Assembly: GCA_003646305.1 (NCBI GenBank)
Contig: QNFJ01000090.1
Location: 1-8,456 of the forward strand
DNA: 8,456 bases
Origin: Gammaproteobacteria bacterium
Lineage (GTDB): Bacteria > Pseudomonadota > Gammaproteobacteria > Methylococcales > UBA2780
Reading direction: 5' to 3'
Below are positions 1-7,675 of this stretch, piece after piece. The notes below the pieces were generated by a model that saw only the letters and a program-made list of their open reading frames with translations, did not search any database and was not told the DNA's origin. The position numbers and the translations under genes were made by a program. The stretch's first letter is position 1. Each line of letters starts with the position of its first letter.

Positions 1-1
1 T

Positions 2-583
2 GGTGAGAACTTTATCTATTTATGGGGAGAAAAGGGCAGTGGCAAAAGCCACCTTCTGAATAGTTGTTGTCAGTGGGCAAGCAGCCAGAATCGTGATGTT
101 CGGTTATTACCGATGCAACAGCTGCTTGAAATGGCCCCTGAACTGCTCGAAGGGTTAGCGGGAATGGAGATTCTTTGCATTGACGATATCCAGTTGGTGT
201 GTGGGAAATCCGATTGGGAAGTGGCTCTTTTTGATCTGTTTAACCAGCAAAGGGCGAGTGGGAAACAACTAATCATCGCTGGAGACTGTCCGCCAGCAAG
301 CCTCAATTGTGACCTGGCCGACTTGCAGACGCGGCTCTCGTGGGGCATTACGTTGGCCCTTAAGCCCTTTAATGACGAAGAGCAGCTTGAAGGCCTGATC
401 CGGCAGGCGACCGCTTTAGGAATGGACTTTGGCCCAGAGGTGGGGCGCTATCTGTTATCAAGATTTCCACGCGATCCCGCCTCATTAAGCAAGATGCTAG
501 AAAAGCTGGATCAGGAGTCCATCGCCGCACAGCGACGAATCACAATCCCCTTTTTGAAGGGAGTTCTTGAAACTACCGAGTAA
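2..583 (+). CDS. hda: DnaA regulatory inactivator Hda, C-terminal part (5' end outside window)
   Basis: The reading frame is open from the first bases to TAA at 581-583 and gives the last 193 residues of a DnaA-family AAA+ protein. Visible are Walker A (GEKGSGKSH, coded at about 29-55), Walker B (LCIDDIQ, about 173-193), the DnaA/Hda-like stretch ending in LKPF (about 352-369), and the box VII-type SRFPRD arginine region followed by a helical lid. There is no DNA-binding domain IV after the lid, which separates Hda from DnaA. In the family, Hda binds the DNA-loaded beta clamp and stimulates hydrolysis of DnaA-bound ATP after initiation (RIDA), in the cytoplasm. The N-terminal clamp-binding motif would lie upstream and cannot be checked. 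The gene converges on the response regulator with a 21-bp gap and no hairpin terminator between them. Confidence 0.93.
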   Translation, partial: GENFIYLWGEKGSGKSHLLNSCCQWASSQNRDVRLLPMQQLLEMAPELLEGLAGMEILCIDDIQLVCGKSDWEVALFDLFNQQRASGKQLIIAGDCPPASLNCDLADLQTRLSWGITLALKPFNDEEQLEGLIRQATALGMDFGPEVGRYLLSRFPRDPASLSKMLEKLDQESIAAQRRITIPFLKGVLETTE

Positions 584-604
584 TAATTTTCTTAAACCGA
601 TTTG

Positions 605-1021
605 TCAGGGTGATTTCTCAGCAATTGTCCAGTAGGCATTTAAAATGCCGATCGACTCTACAAACTGATCGTATTCCACTGGTTTTAGAATATAGCCGGA
701 AATTTCGAGTTCAAAGCTCCGGTCAATATCTTGTTGCTCCAGAGATGAAGTGAGCATGATAACTGGAATATCATGAAGTCCGATCTGTTTTTTAATTGTC
801 TTTAGAAACTCGAGTCCATTCATCTTGGGCATATTGATATCGAGCAGAATAAAGCAGGGGAGATCTAAATCTTCAGCATTGAGATACTCAAGTGCTTCTT
901 CACCGTTATGAGTAACCACGAGTGGATTGAGAACATGCAACTGCTTGAGGCTGCGTTTAACTGTCATTACATCGACCTGATCATCTTCAACTAGCAGAAT
1001 CGGTTTTATACGGTTAGTCAT
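605..1021 (-). CDS. Stand-alone receiver-domain response regulator, Rcp1-like
   Basis: The 138-residue protein is one CheY-like receiver with no output domain. The acidic pocket is E12/D13 in LLVEDD, the phosphoacceptor is D61 in LLDINMPKMNG, the switch residue is T91 in MLTSS, the aromatic switch is Y110 and the conserved lysine is K113 in LKP. Layout and length match the Rcp1 subgroup that partners phytochrome-like and GAF-type histidine kinases. The ATG lies inside the end of the upstream kinase gene: the 8 bases at 1014-1021 read ATGACTAA, so start and stop overlap, which favours translational coupling. It most likely takes phosphate from His1500 of that kinase and passes the signal by protein contact. 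The downstream target is not in the window. Receiver identity is firm; the pairing is inferred from overlap and family habit. Confidence 0.92.
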   Translation of the reverse strand: MTNRIKPILLVEDDQVDVMTVKRSLKQLHVLNPLVVTHNGEEALEYLNAEDLDLPCFILLDINMPKMNGLEFLKTIKKQIGLHDIPVIMLTSSLEQQDIDRSFELEISGYILKPVEYDQFVESIGILNAYWTIAEKSP

Positions 1022-4000
1022 ATTTAACGGGCTTTTCTTTAGGGATGGTGAAAAAAAACTGGCATCCCTGCCCGGTTACGGATTCTATCCATATACGTCC
1101 TTTCCAGTTTGTAACAATTTTTTCAATAATACTCAACCCGATACCTGTTCCTGTGGACTGGTCTTTGGGTGACAGGGTTTGAAAAAGCTGAAATATCTTT
1201 TGCTGGTATTTTTTCTCAATACCGGGGCCATTGTCCGCAACACAAAATTGCCATTCTGTTGGCTTTGGTTGATACGAGATAGTGATCTGCATGCGCTCTT
1301 TATCGTTGTACTTTATGGCATTGTCTATCAGATTCTGGAAGACTCGAAACAACCTTAGTCTTTCCCCTTGGACTATGGGTAAATTTTCCTGAATATCAAA
1401 GTAAACATTTTTGGCAGGAGAAAGCCCGTCAATCACATCATTAAGCAGCTTTTTTATATCGACCGATTCACGCGGTTCTGTCAGTCGTCCAACCCTAGAA
1501 TACTTCAAGATACCATCAATCATTTCATGCATTCGTCGAGCGCGGCTCTGGAGAAGAGATAACTGTTCCCGGCCGTCACAATCAAGAGCCTCGGCATAAT
1601 CTTCAGCGATCCAGCTGGAAATCTGGTTAATGGCGCGAAGAGGTGCTTTTAAGTCATGAGAGACAACATAGGCAAAGTTTTTAAGTTCTTCATTGCTTTT
1701 ATTGAGTGACTTGGTTCGTTCTGTCACGCGCTGTTCGAGCTTATCATTGAGTTTTTGAATCTCCTCCTGACGTTGAGCCATATTGCGGATAAGAAGGCTA
1801 TTTTCCAGGGTGATAGAGGCCTGCGCTGCCAGAGTCTGGGCGAGTTCTATTTGTGTGGGTGTGAAGACTGATTCGATCAGGCTATTTTCGAAATAGAGGA
1901 TGCCGAGTACCCTGTTTTGTTTTATGAGGGGCAAGCAGAGGAGTGATTTCAACACCTGTTTTTGCACGGTATTATCGGTTGTAAAAGCGCCTTCTTGTTG
2001 TGCATTTCCCAGCACGACCATTTCGCCTGTGCGCAGTACATAGTTGATAATGGCATCACTCAGGTTTTCATGATTAACCCGCTTGTTACGCTGCATTTGT
2101 ACTTCAACCCGGTGTTGCTTGGAGGCTTTGGCAATGATGCTGAGCATGCCTTTTTCTGCGATCAGGAGATAGCCCGTTTTAGCACCAAGACGTGCCATGA
2201 TGGATTGTAGGATTGTCTTAATTAGTGGCTCGAAATCGGTTTGCTGAGTAATGTTTCGGGTCGCCTCTGTGAGGTAGGTTATATCCAGCCGGTTTTCGAG
2301 TGAGACGGCTTGCCGTGCCGGCTCACCCTCATTGCTGAGAAGGAGGTTAAACTGTTGTTCAATCTGAGCCTGCTTAGCCCTGGCGCCACATTGCAGATAA
2401 AGTGATTGTGCTTTTTTGATATGGAATGGCGCGTAACGGTGATGCGCTTTGCTGAGTAGTTTTCCCAAACGTTCATTCAAATAACCTTCGAGTAGGGTGT
2501 ATTGTGCTTCGTGAGCGCTGTCTATGGCGTCAAGGTAGCATCGTCGTGCCTCGCTGAAGTTACAGTTAAGTCCTTCGGTTTCGGCATTCATTAGTGAAAG
2601 ATAGGGCTTTAAAATAGGGCCGAGGGCTGCCCAGGTTTTGACTCGTTCCAAGCAGTGAGCCATCAGCTCGTTTTCTTGAGGTGTATCATTTTTCGGCTGG
2701 GCAAGGCCATTTAGGTATCGGAAGACAAACCAGAGGCGGTTGAGGATATTGTCGCTTAACCCACGAAGATAAGGTTCTGCCTCCTCAAGCTGTCTGCCAG
2801 CCGCTTCGTGCTGCCCCAGGTAATAATGGCTGATGCCGCGGAGAGTGTAATAGCTGCCGACTGAAACAACATGTTTATCTCTCTTCCATTTTCTTAGCTT
2901 ACGCCCGACTTCATCATGGCCTAATCCTGGTCGAGTGTTATCGATAACATCACACCAGCCAGCCAATACGCTTTCGGCCAGCCCTGAAGAGAGATGGAGG
3001 TTGAACTTATTGGAAAAGGTGATGCACTCTTCAGAAATAGTAACAACCTGTTCAAGATCTGCTCCCTGAGTGATCAGGTGCCATATATAGGGGGCATAGG
3101 AGAGCCCCGCATTGTATAGATCGCCACAGCTTTTGCCGCGGTGAATATTTTGCTCGCAGAGTGTGATGATCTGTTGGGGTGATTGGCGGTTGTGGCTATT
3201 GATCCAGAGAACGCCATTAATCCCTCTTGTGGCACCAAAAGTGTCTGGATAACGTTCTGCAAGATCAAAAGTAAGCTCTTCGTAGCGAAATGAGAGGTCG
3301 TAGCGATCCTGGTGCTGCAAATAGAGAGCAATAGTGGGAAAGCTATAAATAACCGATGCAGCAATGCCACCAGAAAGGCAGTTCCTGGCGGAACGGATCG
3401 CAGCAAGATATAGCTGAGGTATCATGCCCGCCAGATAATAATCGGGTATTAATTCGCTGTAGATGGCTGTTTCGATCTGTGTCGCACGTGAGCTGCTTTC
3501 TGGCATGTTGAGAAGCTGGCTCCAGATATCGCTACCTTCGCCATGGAGCTCATCAATGATTAGGGAGGCCTCTTTAAGGGCCTGTTCTTCATTTTTTGGG
3601 ATCTGGTTGCTGAGATAATCGAGAGCGCGATTTCCCAGAGTGATAGCTTTTCTGAAATTTCCAAGTGAAGAGAGGCTTGCCGTCTGCTCGTAAAGGCAGT
3701 CTGCTCTATCTATATCACTGCGCGATTGTTTTAGCAGTGCATCGAGGTACTGTTCTGATTTTGACTGGTTGCCGAGCGCAATTTCGGTCCTGGCGAGCTG
3801 TTTATGGAGTGAAAAAAGGAAGTGGTAATCCCTGTCCCAGAGTTTATTGGGATAGAGTTTTTTACTCTCATGAAAGAAATAGTTGGCATTACCCATTGCC
3901 AATGCCTCCATAGCAGCCATCCCTGCATGATAGTTAAATTTGGACTCCTCTAACTTGCTAGCCTTGCTTTGATTGGGTAATCGACTATTTGCCAGATGCT

Positions 4001-6155
4001 CGACGATAGAAAAGAGGTTGGGCAGTTGTTCCAGATTGCTGTCTTTTGGGATGGTGCTAATTAAAGCTCTGGCTATGCGAGCGTGAATAGCCAGTTTCTC
4101 TTCCTGACTAATGAAACTGGCAGCGGCCGCTTGAACCTGGTCATGAAAAAAAGAGTATTGATTTTTGTATTGCTGAAGAATGTTATTTGAGAAAGCTTCT
4201 GAGAGATCCTTTCGAAGAGTGATGATGTCTGAGTTAGCAACGAGTGCAAGTAGTTCAGAATTAAACCGGGCGCCTAAACAGGCGGCGATTTTCACGAGTT
4301 CAATAGCTTGTTTGGGGAGTTTGTGAATTTTCTCTTTAAATAGATCAAGCGCGGAGGCGGGGGTTTTTGCATGCTGAAGCTGCTCGCTATCCCAGTCCCA
4401 TGCGCCGTCTTCATCTAAATGAAGATGGTGGTAGCTGTGCAGCCATCGCAAACTCTCATTCACAAAAAGAGGATTCCCGGAAGAAGTTTGGTAAATGACC
4501 TTTGATAGTGCGTGTGTGCGGGAAGAATAGGTATTAAGAATGTAGGCGGTCATCTGATTAACCTCTCGGATGCCGAGAGGTTTTAAATAGATTTCGAGCA
4601 GAGGCTGCTGTCTTTTTTTTATCTTCCTTGTCAGGCGGGAAAGGCGGTGGCTTTTATCAACCTCATTGTGTCGGTAGGCCCCAATTAGAAAGAAGGATGG
4701 ATATTCGTGTGGGTTATCAAAAATCTGTTCGAGGATTCCAAAGGTCGCGTCATCACACCATTGAAGGTCGTCGATAAAGAGTGTCAGAGGGTGTTTCTTT
4801 GAGGCAAGGCAAGCCAGGAAACGACCCATCACGTCATCAAACCGGTTGCGTGCCTCTACCGGAGGAAGTTCGGGTAGAGGGGGTTGTGGTCCGATGATTA
4901 ACGTCAGATCAGGGACAATGTCAGTAATCAGCTTGCCGCTATCACCTAAAGTATTTCCGATGTTTTTGCGCCAGTAAGAAATCTGCTCACTGTCTTCGCT
5001 TAGAAATATCCTGATAAGGTTGCTTATCGCCTGAATCAACGTGCTATAGGGAAGGTGTTTTTTGAACTGGTCAAATTTCCCAGAAGTGAAGTATCCCCTG
5101 TGCGTGATGATGGGAAGCTGTAACTCTTGAGTGAGGCGAGTTTTTCCGATGCCAGAAGGGCCAGAAATTAAGGCCGCATGGAAATGGCCAGAGCAGCTTT
5201 TTTTATACTCATTTAACAGTTGTTCTTTTTGTGTGTCACGCCCCACCATCAAAGAAGGAATAGTGATTTGGTTGCTGAAGTCCTTTTGTTTCAGAATAAA
5301 CGGGTGAATTTGGTGCGTACTCTTCCATTCATTCAGGCAATGTCTAAGGTCATGAATAAGCCCGAGAGCCGTTTGGTAGCGCTTTTCGGGTGCTTTTTCC
5401 AAAAGCACGGTCGCAATACGACTAACAGGTTCTGGGATGTCTGGTTCTATTGTGTAAGCAGGTGGAGCTGTTTCGGCAAGGTGAGAGTGAATAATCTCGA
5501 TAGGGTCATCGTTTAAGAAAGGTGGACCACCTGTTAAAAGCTCGTAGAAAACAACTCCAAGAGAATACAGATCAGTTGTGTAGTTAACGGAGTAGTTGAC
5601 GCGGCTTGTCTGCTCGGGAGAGAGGTATGGAAGATTTTGTGAGCAGAACAGAGGGTCGTAGATGAAGTGACTGGTCTGGTTAAGATCTAGAATTCTGACG
5701 TGGTCGATCAGCTGAATTTTCAGGTTGTCAGTATTAATCAGTATGTTGTTAGGGCTAACTCCCTTGTGAATACAGCCAGCAGAATGGCTTTCTGCCAGTT
5801 GCTCTGCAACAGAAATCGCCATGTTTAGTGTCTGCTCCAGAGAGGGGCGCGGGTTGTTTTCAAGCCATGAAGTTAAAGAGGAACCGTTGAAATAAGGTGA
5901 TATTAGAAAAAGACTCTCTCGGCTTGGGTGGTAGAGGCTGGGGATGGGGGTATGTGGCAGTTTTAAGGCGTCTAGTTGCTCAATCTGTTGTTGTAGATGT
6001 TTAGCAGACTCAGGGAAACTAGCCTGCTGTTTTATCTTTTTTAGTACCAAAATAGTTGTACTATCTTCTGTCGGAGTGACCTTGAATACAGTTGAGTGCA
6101 GACTCTCTCCCAGTTCTTCCAGTACTTTGTAATTGGATAGTATCTTCATGACCAC
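1014..6155 (-). CDS. Giant hybrid Ser/Thr-kinase-like / AAA ATPase / GAF / sensor histidine kinase
   Basis: The 1713-residue protein has no membrane segment or signal peptide, so it is cytosolic. Domains in order are: protein-kinase-like 8-275 (K39, SPEQ 179-182, D195); AAA_16/STAND-type ATPase 302-570 with Walker A GPSGIGKT 332-339, Walker B LFIDDLQWCD 459-468 and the family signature GYFTSGKFDQF 354-364; a long helical, TPR-like region about 600-1275; GAF 1305-1450; coiled coil 1455-1490; HisKA with H1500 in SHDLKAPL; HATPase_c with N1608/N1612, DNGPGI 1641-1646 and GTGIGL 1669-1674. This is the architecture of the HstK-like trifunctional kinases known from cyanobacteria and some proteobacteria. 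The histidine-kinase part looks active; the first domain lacks the HxD aspartate (G132) and has DHV for DFG. The annotated start is GTG with AGAG 8 bases upstream; ATG at 6149 (residue 3) is an alternative. The ligand is unknown. Confidence 0.94.
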   Translation of the reverse strand: MVMKILSNYKVLEELGESLHSTVFKVTPTEDSTTILVLKKIKQQASFPESAKHLQQQIEQLDALKLPHTPIPSLYHPSRESLFLISPYFNGSSLTSWLENNPRPSLEQTLNMAISVAEQLAESHSAGCIHKGVSPNNILINTDNLKIQLIDHVRILDLNQTSHFIYDPLFCSQNLPYLSPEQTSRVNYSVNYTTDLYSLGVVFYELLTGGPPFLNDDPIEIIHSHLAETAPPAYTIEPDIPEPVSRIATVLLEKAPEKRYQTALGLIHDLRHCLNEWKSTHQIHPFILKQKDFSNQITIPSLMVGRDTQKEQLLNEYKKSCSGHFHAALISGPSGIGKTRLTQELQLPIITHRGYFTSGKFDQFKKHLPYSTLIQAISNLIRIFLSEDSEQISYWRKNIGNTLGDSGKLITDIVPDLTLIIGPQPPLPELPPVEARNRFDDVMGRFLACLASKKHPLTLFIDDLQWCDDATFGILEQIFDNPHEYPSFFLIGAYRHNEVDKSHRLSRLTRKIKKRQQPLLEIYLKPLGIREVNQMTAYILNTYSSRTHALSKVIYQTSSGNPLFVNESLRWLHSYHHLHLDEDGAWDWDSEQLQHAKTPASALDLFKEKIHKLPKQAIELVKIAACLGARFNSELLALVANSDIITLRKDLSEAFSNNILQQYKNQYSFFHDQVQAAAASFISQEEKLAIHARIARALISTIPKDSNLEQLPNLFSIVEHLANSRLPNQSKASKLEESKFNYHAGMAAMEALAMGNANYFFHESKKLYPNKLWDRDYHFLFSLHKQLARTEIALGNQSKSEQYLDALLKQSRSDIDRADCLYEQTASLSSLGNFRKAITLGNRALDYLSNQIPKNEEQALKEASLIIDELHGEGSDIWSQLLNMPESSSRATQIETAIYSELIPDYYLAGMIPQLYLAAIRSARNCLSGGIAASVIYSFPTIALYLQHQDRYDLSFRYEELTFDLAERYPDTFGATRGINGVLWINSHNRQSPQQIITLCEQNIHRGKSCGDLYNAGLSYAPYIWHLITQGADLEQVVTISEECITFSNKFNLHLSSGLAESVLAGWCDVIDNTRPGLGHDEVGRKLRKWKRDKHVVSVGSYYTLRGISHYYLGQHEAAGRQLEEAEPYLRGLSDNILNRLWFVFRYLNGLAQPKNDTPQENELMAHCLERVKTWAALGPILKPYLSLMNAETEGLNCNFSEARRCYLDAIDSAHEAQYTLLEGYLNERLGKLLSKAHHRYAPFHIKKAQSLYLQCGARAKQAQIEQQFNLLLSNEGEPARQAVSLENRLDITYLTEATRNITQQTDFEPLIKTILQSIMARLGAKTGYLLIAEKGMLSIIAKASKQHRVEVQMQRNKRVNHENLSDAIINYVLRTGEMVVLGNAQQEGAFTTDNTVQKQVLKSLLCLPLIKQNRVLGILYFENSLIESVFTPTQIELAQTLAAQASITLENSLLIRNMAQRQEEIQKLNDKLEQRVTERTKSLNKSNEELKNFAYVVSHDLKAPLRAINQISSWIAEDYAEALDCDGREQLSLLQSRARRMHEMIDGILKYSRVGRLTEPRESVDIKKLLNDVIDGLSPAKNVYFDIQENLPIVQGERLRLFRVFQNLIDNAIKYNDKERMQITISYQPKPTEWQFCVADNGPGIEKKYQQKIFQLFQTLSPKDQSTGTGIGLSIIEKIVTNWKGRIWIESVTGQGCQFFFTIPKEKPVKYD

Positions 6156-6232
6156 TTATCATTCTCTACCCCTACAAGATAGAGGAATGGCAGGGGAATT
6201 GCTATTAGCGGCCGTTAGAATAAAGAGAGGTG

Positions 6233-6259
6233 ATAAATGGCGCGTCCGACAGGAGTCGA
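6233..6259. repeat. Distal attachment-site copy (partial tRNA-Arg 3' end)
   Basis: These 27 bases match 7737-7763 in the same orientation except at 6245 (t here, c at 7749). They cover the tRNA from position 55 of the T loop through the acceptor stem and CCA, plus five bases beyond. In tRNA numbering the mismatch is base 69: the copy has A where the functional gene has G pairing with C4. The copy could therefore not form a fully paired acceptor stem with this tRNA, as expected for a displaced end free of selection. Similarity stops right after 6259. The sequence between 6155 and 6233 is then the original downstream flank of the tRNA gene. Confidence 0.85.
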
Positions 6260-6326
6260 TTTTGGTGACTTGGATGTCCCAAAACCTTTCACGAGGTAGC
6301 GACTCGCTTGATTTTTTTCAAGTTGG

Positions 6327-6857
6327 TTACTTTTTGAGTGACGAACGCATTGTGTCGATATGCAAAAACATAGGAGTGGGTTTTGGACATGCTTTTACTT
6401 GGAGTGGAATAAACCCATGATCTAAATAGAAAGTATATGCTCCCTTATCTGCATCAAGAAACAAGCCATAAATACCAATTTGTTCTGCAGCACCTATTGT
6501 TTTTAGCATGGCACTTTGCATAAGAAGTTTACCCAGCCCTTTCTTTTTATAATCCTTATCAATGCCTAACATTACAAGTCGGGAACATGGGATTCGAGAA
6601 GGCAAACTGCCTTTAGACAATACTTCTAACTCTGAAGCATCTATTGCAAATGAGCTTAATGTATAGAAACCTATAAATCGATCATTGTTAGTTGTATCAA
6701 GTAATACAAAGCATTGACTTAGGTTCTGACGAACTTGTTTTTTAAGACTTCCTGCAACAAATTTATTGATTGTTTTATTTTCACAATCAAATCGTTTCTG
6801 GTTATTGTAGGTTTTATCTGGATCGTAGTGTTCTAAAACAATATTATTACCGCTCAA
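6327..6857 (-). CDS. GNAT-family acetyltransferase toxin (TacT/AtaT-like) of a toxin-antitoxin pair
   Basis: The 176-residue protein has the GNAT-toxin layout. An N-terminal FDCENKTINKFV segment (23-34) corresponds to the FDCGN..LN motif of this group. Motif A is RLVMLGIDKDYKKKGLGKLL (93-112), whose KKKGLG is the acetyl-CoA pyrophosphate loop with Lys at the usual Q/R position. The likely catalytic tyrosine is Y144 in AYTFYLDHGF. Known relatives acetylate the amino group of aminoacyl-tRNAs and block translation; that is family knowledge, and the tRNA target here is unknown. The start is TTG at 6857: no ATG or GTG is available upstream in frame before a stop, and the first internal ATG is residue 96. 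The start overlaps the antitoxin end by 11 bases, with GGAG seven bases upstream. It lies in the mini-island, suggesting a maintenance role. Confidence 0.9.
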   Translation of the reverse strand: MSGNNIVLEHYDPDKTYNNQKRFDCENKTINKFVAGSLKKQVRQNLSQCFVLLDTTNNDRFIGFYTLSSFAIDASELEVLSKGSLPSRIPCSRLVMLGIDKDYKKKGLGKLLMQSAMLKTIGAAEQIGIYGLFLDADKGAYTFYLDHGFIPLQVKACPKPTPMFLHIDTMRSSLKK

Positions 6858-7125
6858 CCAAACTCTCCATAGACATTAATTCTTTTAATGCTTTGGTTGG
6901 TTTTGCTGGCTTGGTAAGTGCGGCCATAAAATCAATTTGCTCTTGATGTAACAAGCTTAAAGATTGATACTCAGAAAGGACTAATTTAGCGCGGTCTTCA
7001 GCTGACGCTAATACAAATGCTGTTAAGTCCTGCCCTGCTAATGACGCGGCAGAATTTAACATATCCTTCAAGCGTTTAGAGGTCTTAAGCTCCATACGAG
7101 CATCTTTTAAAGCCAAACTACTCAT
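6847..7125 (-). CDS. RHH antitoxin, DUF1778 / TacA-AtaR-like
   Basis: The 92-residue protein sits directly upstream of, and overlaps, the GNAT toxin gene, the standard order for this module. The N-terminal part (about 9-50) fits a ribbon-helix-helix fold: a short strand ARMELKTS, then helix KRLKDMLNSAASLAG and helix DLTAFVLASAEDRAK, as in DUF1778 proteins. The C-terminal part carries the D.F...L..P..P..AL..L pattern (DFMAALTKPAKPTKALKELM, 65-84) that in relatives wraps the toxin and blocks its acetyl-CoA site. Family antitoxins also bind their own promoter with the toxin. Inverted repeats over the promoter just upstream support autoregulation here. The ATG at 7125 has AGGTGAG immediately upstream (7129-7135). 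Length is normal for the family and nothing looks broken. Confidence 0.9.
   Translation of the reverse strand: MSSLALKDARMELKTSKRLKDMLNSAASLAGQDLTAFVLASAEDRAKLVLSEYQSLSLLHQEQIDFMAALTKPAKPTKALKELMSMESLVER
6865..6868 (-). promoter_or_regulatory. Ribosome binding site deciding the TTG start of the GNAT toxin
   Basis: On the minus strand GGAG lies inside the antitoxin coding sequence, seven bases before the TTG at 6857-6855. This spacing supports TTG as the real toxin start. A good Shine-Dalgarno paired with a poor start codon and an 11-base overlap suggests that toxin translation depends on antitoxin translation and is kept low. Confidence 0.6.
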
Positions 7126-7156
7126 TGTCTCACCTAATCAATATAAGTTGGTATAT

Positions 7157-7212
7157 GTACGTATAATAGACGTACGCTGACAAATCTGTCAAATGTACGG
7201 CTATAATCCGTA
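7157..7212. promoter_or_regulatory. Candidate operator cluster for the RHH antitoxin
   Basis: Three inverted repeats lie side by side: GTACG (7157-7161) with CGTAC (7171-7175), enclosing the -10 box; TGACA (7178-7182) with TGTCA (7187-7191), overlapping the -35 box; and TACGG (7196-7200) with CCGTA (7208-7212), just upstream. GTACG also recurs directly at 7172 and 7195. RHH antitoxins usually bind such short repeated half-sites cooperatively. Which arms are the true operator cannot be decided from sequence alone; the GTACG arms look strongest because they recur. Confidence 0.55.
7163..7192 (-). promoter_or_regulatory. Sigma70-type promoter of the antitoxin-toxin operon
   Basis: Read on the minus strand, -35 TTGACA (7192-7187, a perfect consensus hexamer) is followed by an 18-base spacer and -10 TATTAT (7168-7163, five of six consensus positions). 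This predicts transcription starting near 7156 and a leader of about 30 bases before the antitoxin ATG. It is the best promoter match upstream of the operon. Both hexamers lie within or overlap the inverted repeats annotated separately, which fits repression by the RHH protein. Confidence 0.7.
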
Positions 7213-7293
7213 TGAAAATATCCTTTTGACAAGATAGGTAAGTTTTGTCACGTAATAAACGCCAAAATTCTAATATATTGGATTTTTGTAACT

Positions 7294-7662
7294 TCAGATG
7301 ACTGTAGCAGGTTTAACCATACACAATCGCTTGTCACGGAGCTGAGAAACGGTGAATGGTTGTATTTGAGTTAGGGGGTAATGACCTAGCTCACGAGAGA
7401 GCATCTTTAATCGAGCCTCCTCTGCTCTTCTTCCTCTTAGCTTAGGGAGAATGTTTTTACTGTAGAGGGCGATAAGCTCATTAAGAGTGGTTTTTTCTGC
7501 AAGGGAAGCGTCTTGGAATAAACCTCTTTCCATATTTGCTTCTGTCTCTTTAGTGAATGTTAATGCGCTTTTCTTGTTTGGAAAAGACTTGGTTATGGTT
7601 GGGAAACCTACCTTACGAATTTGTGCATGATAGCTGTTACTACGCTTACGAATAGTAGCCAT
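7294..7662 (-). pseudogene. Truncated tyrosine-recombinase (phage-type) integrase, N-terminal part only
   Basis: The 122-residue frame starts at ATG with GAGG eight bases upstream. Its beginning, MATIRKRSNSYHAQIRKVG, and the following region match the N-terminal arm-binding domain of tRNA-targeting phage integrases. Residues about 60-122 (TTLNELIALYSKNILP onward, ending RDKRLCMVKPATVI) match the core-binding SAM-like domain. In intact relatives the PATV segment leads into a further 200 or so residues with the catalytic R, HxRH and Y. Here TGA follows at once, and the next 170 bases are the toxin-antitoxin promoter region with no recognisable catalytic domain in any frame. A deletion joining integrase to cargo is inferred. 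It lies 79 bases from the tRNA 3' end. Whether the fragment is made, and still binds DNA, is unknown. Confidence 0.85.
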
Positions 7663-7675
7663 ATTGAAACCTCAC

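Noticed and set aside
2..583. Alternative call of DnaA for the first gene
   Set aside because: The protein ends after the AAA+ lid and lacks the C-terminal DnaA-box-binding domain, so Hda fits better.
1411..6132. Several 60-110 residue frames on both strands inside the giant kinase gene
   Set aside because: They lie wholly within a gene with continuous domain matches and show no family features of their own.
6156..6232. Promoter for the giant kinase gene
   Set aside because: A TATCTT-like -10 is present but its -35 is poor. Original read-through from the tRNA is possible but not provable from sequence.
6292..6322. Possible terminator after the toxin (CTTGA/TCAAG stem around a T run, plus a GCGA/TCGC palindrome)
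   Set aside because: The stems are only 4-5 bp and, on the toxin strand, no T run follows the stem, so it is not a convincing intrinsic terminator.
6133..6420. 95-residue + strand frame spanning the kinase start, the att copy and the toxin end
   Set aside because: It crosses the att junction and two real genes antisense, and its product has no recognisable pattern.
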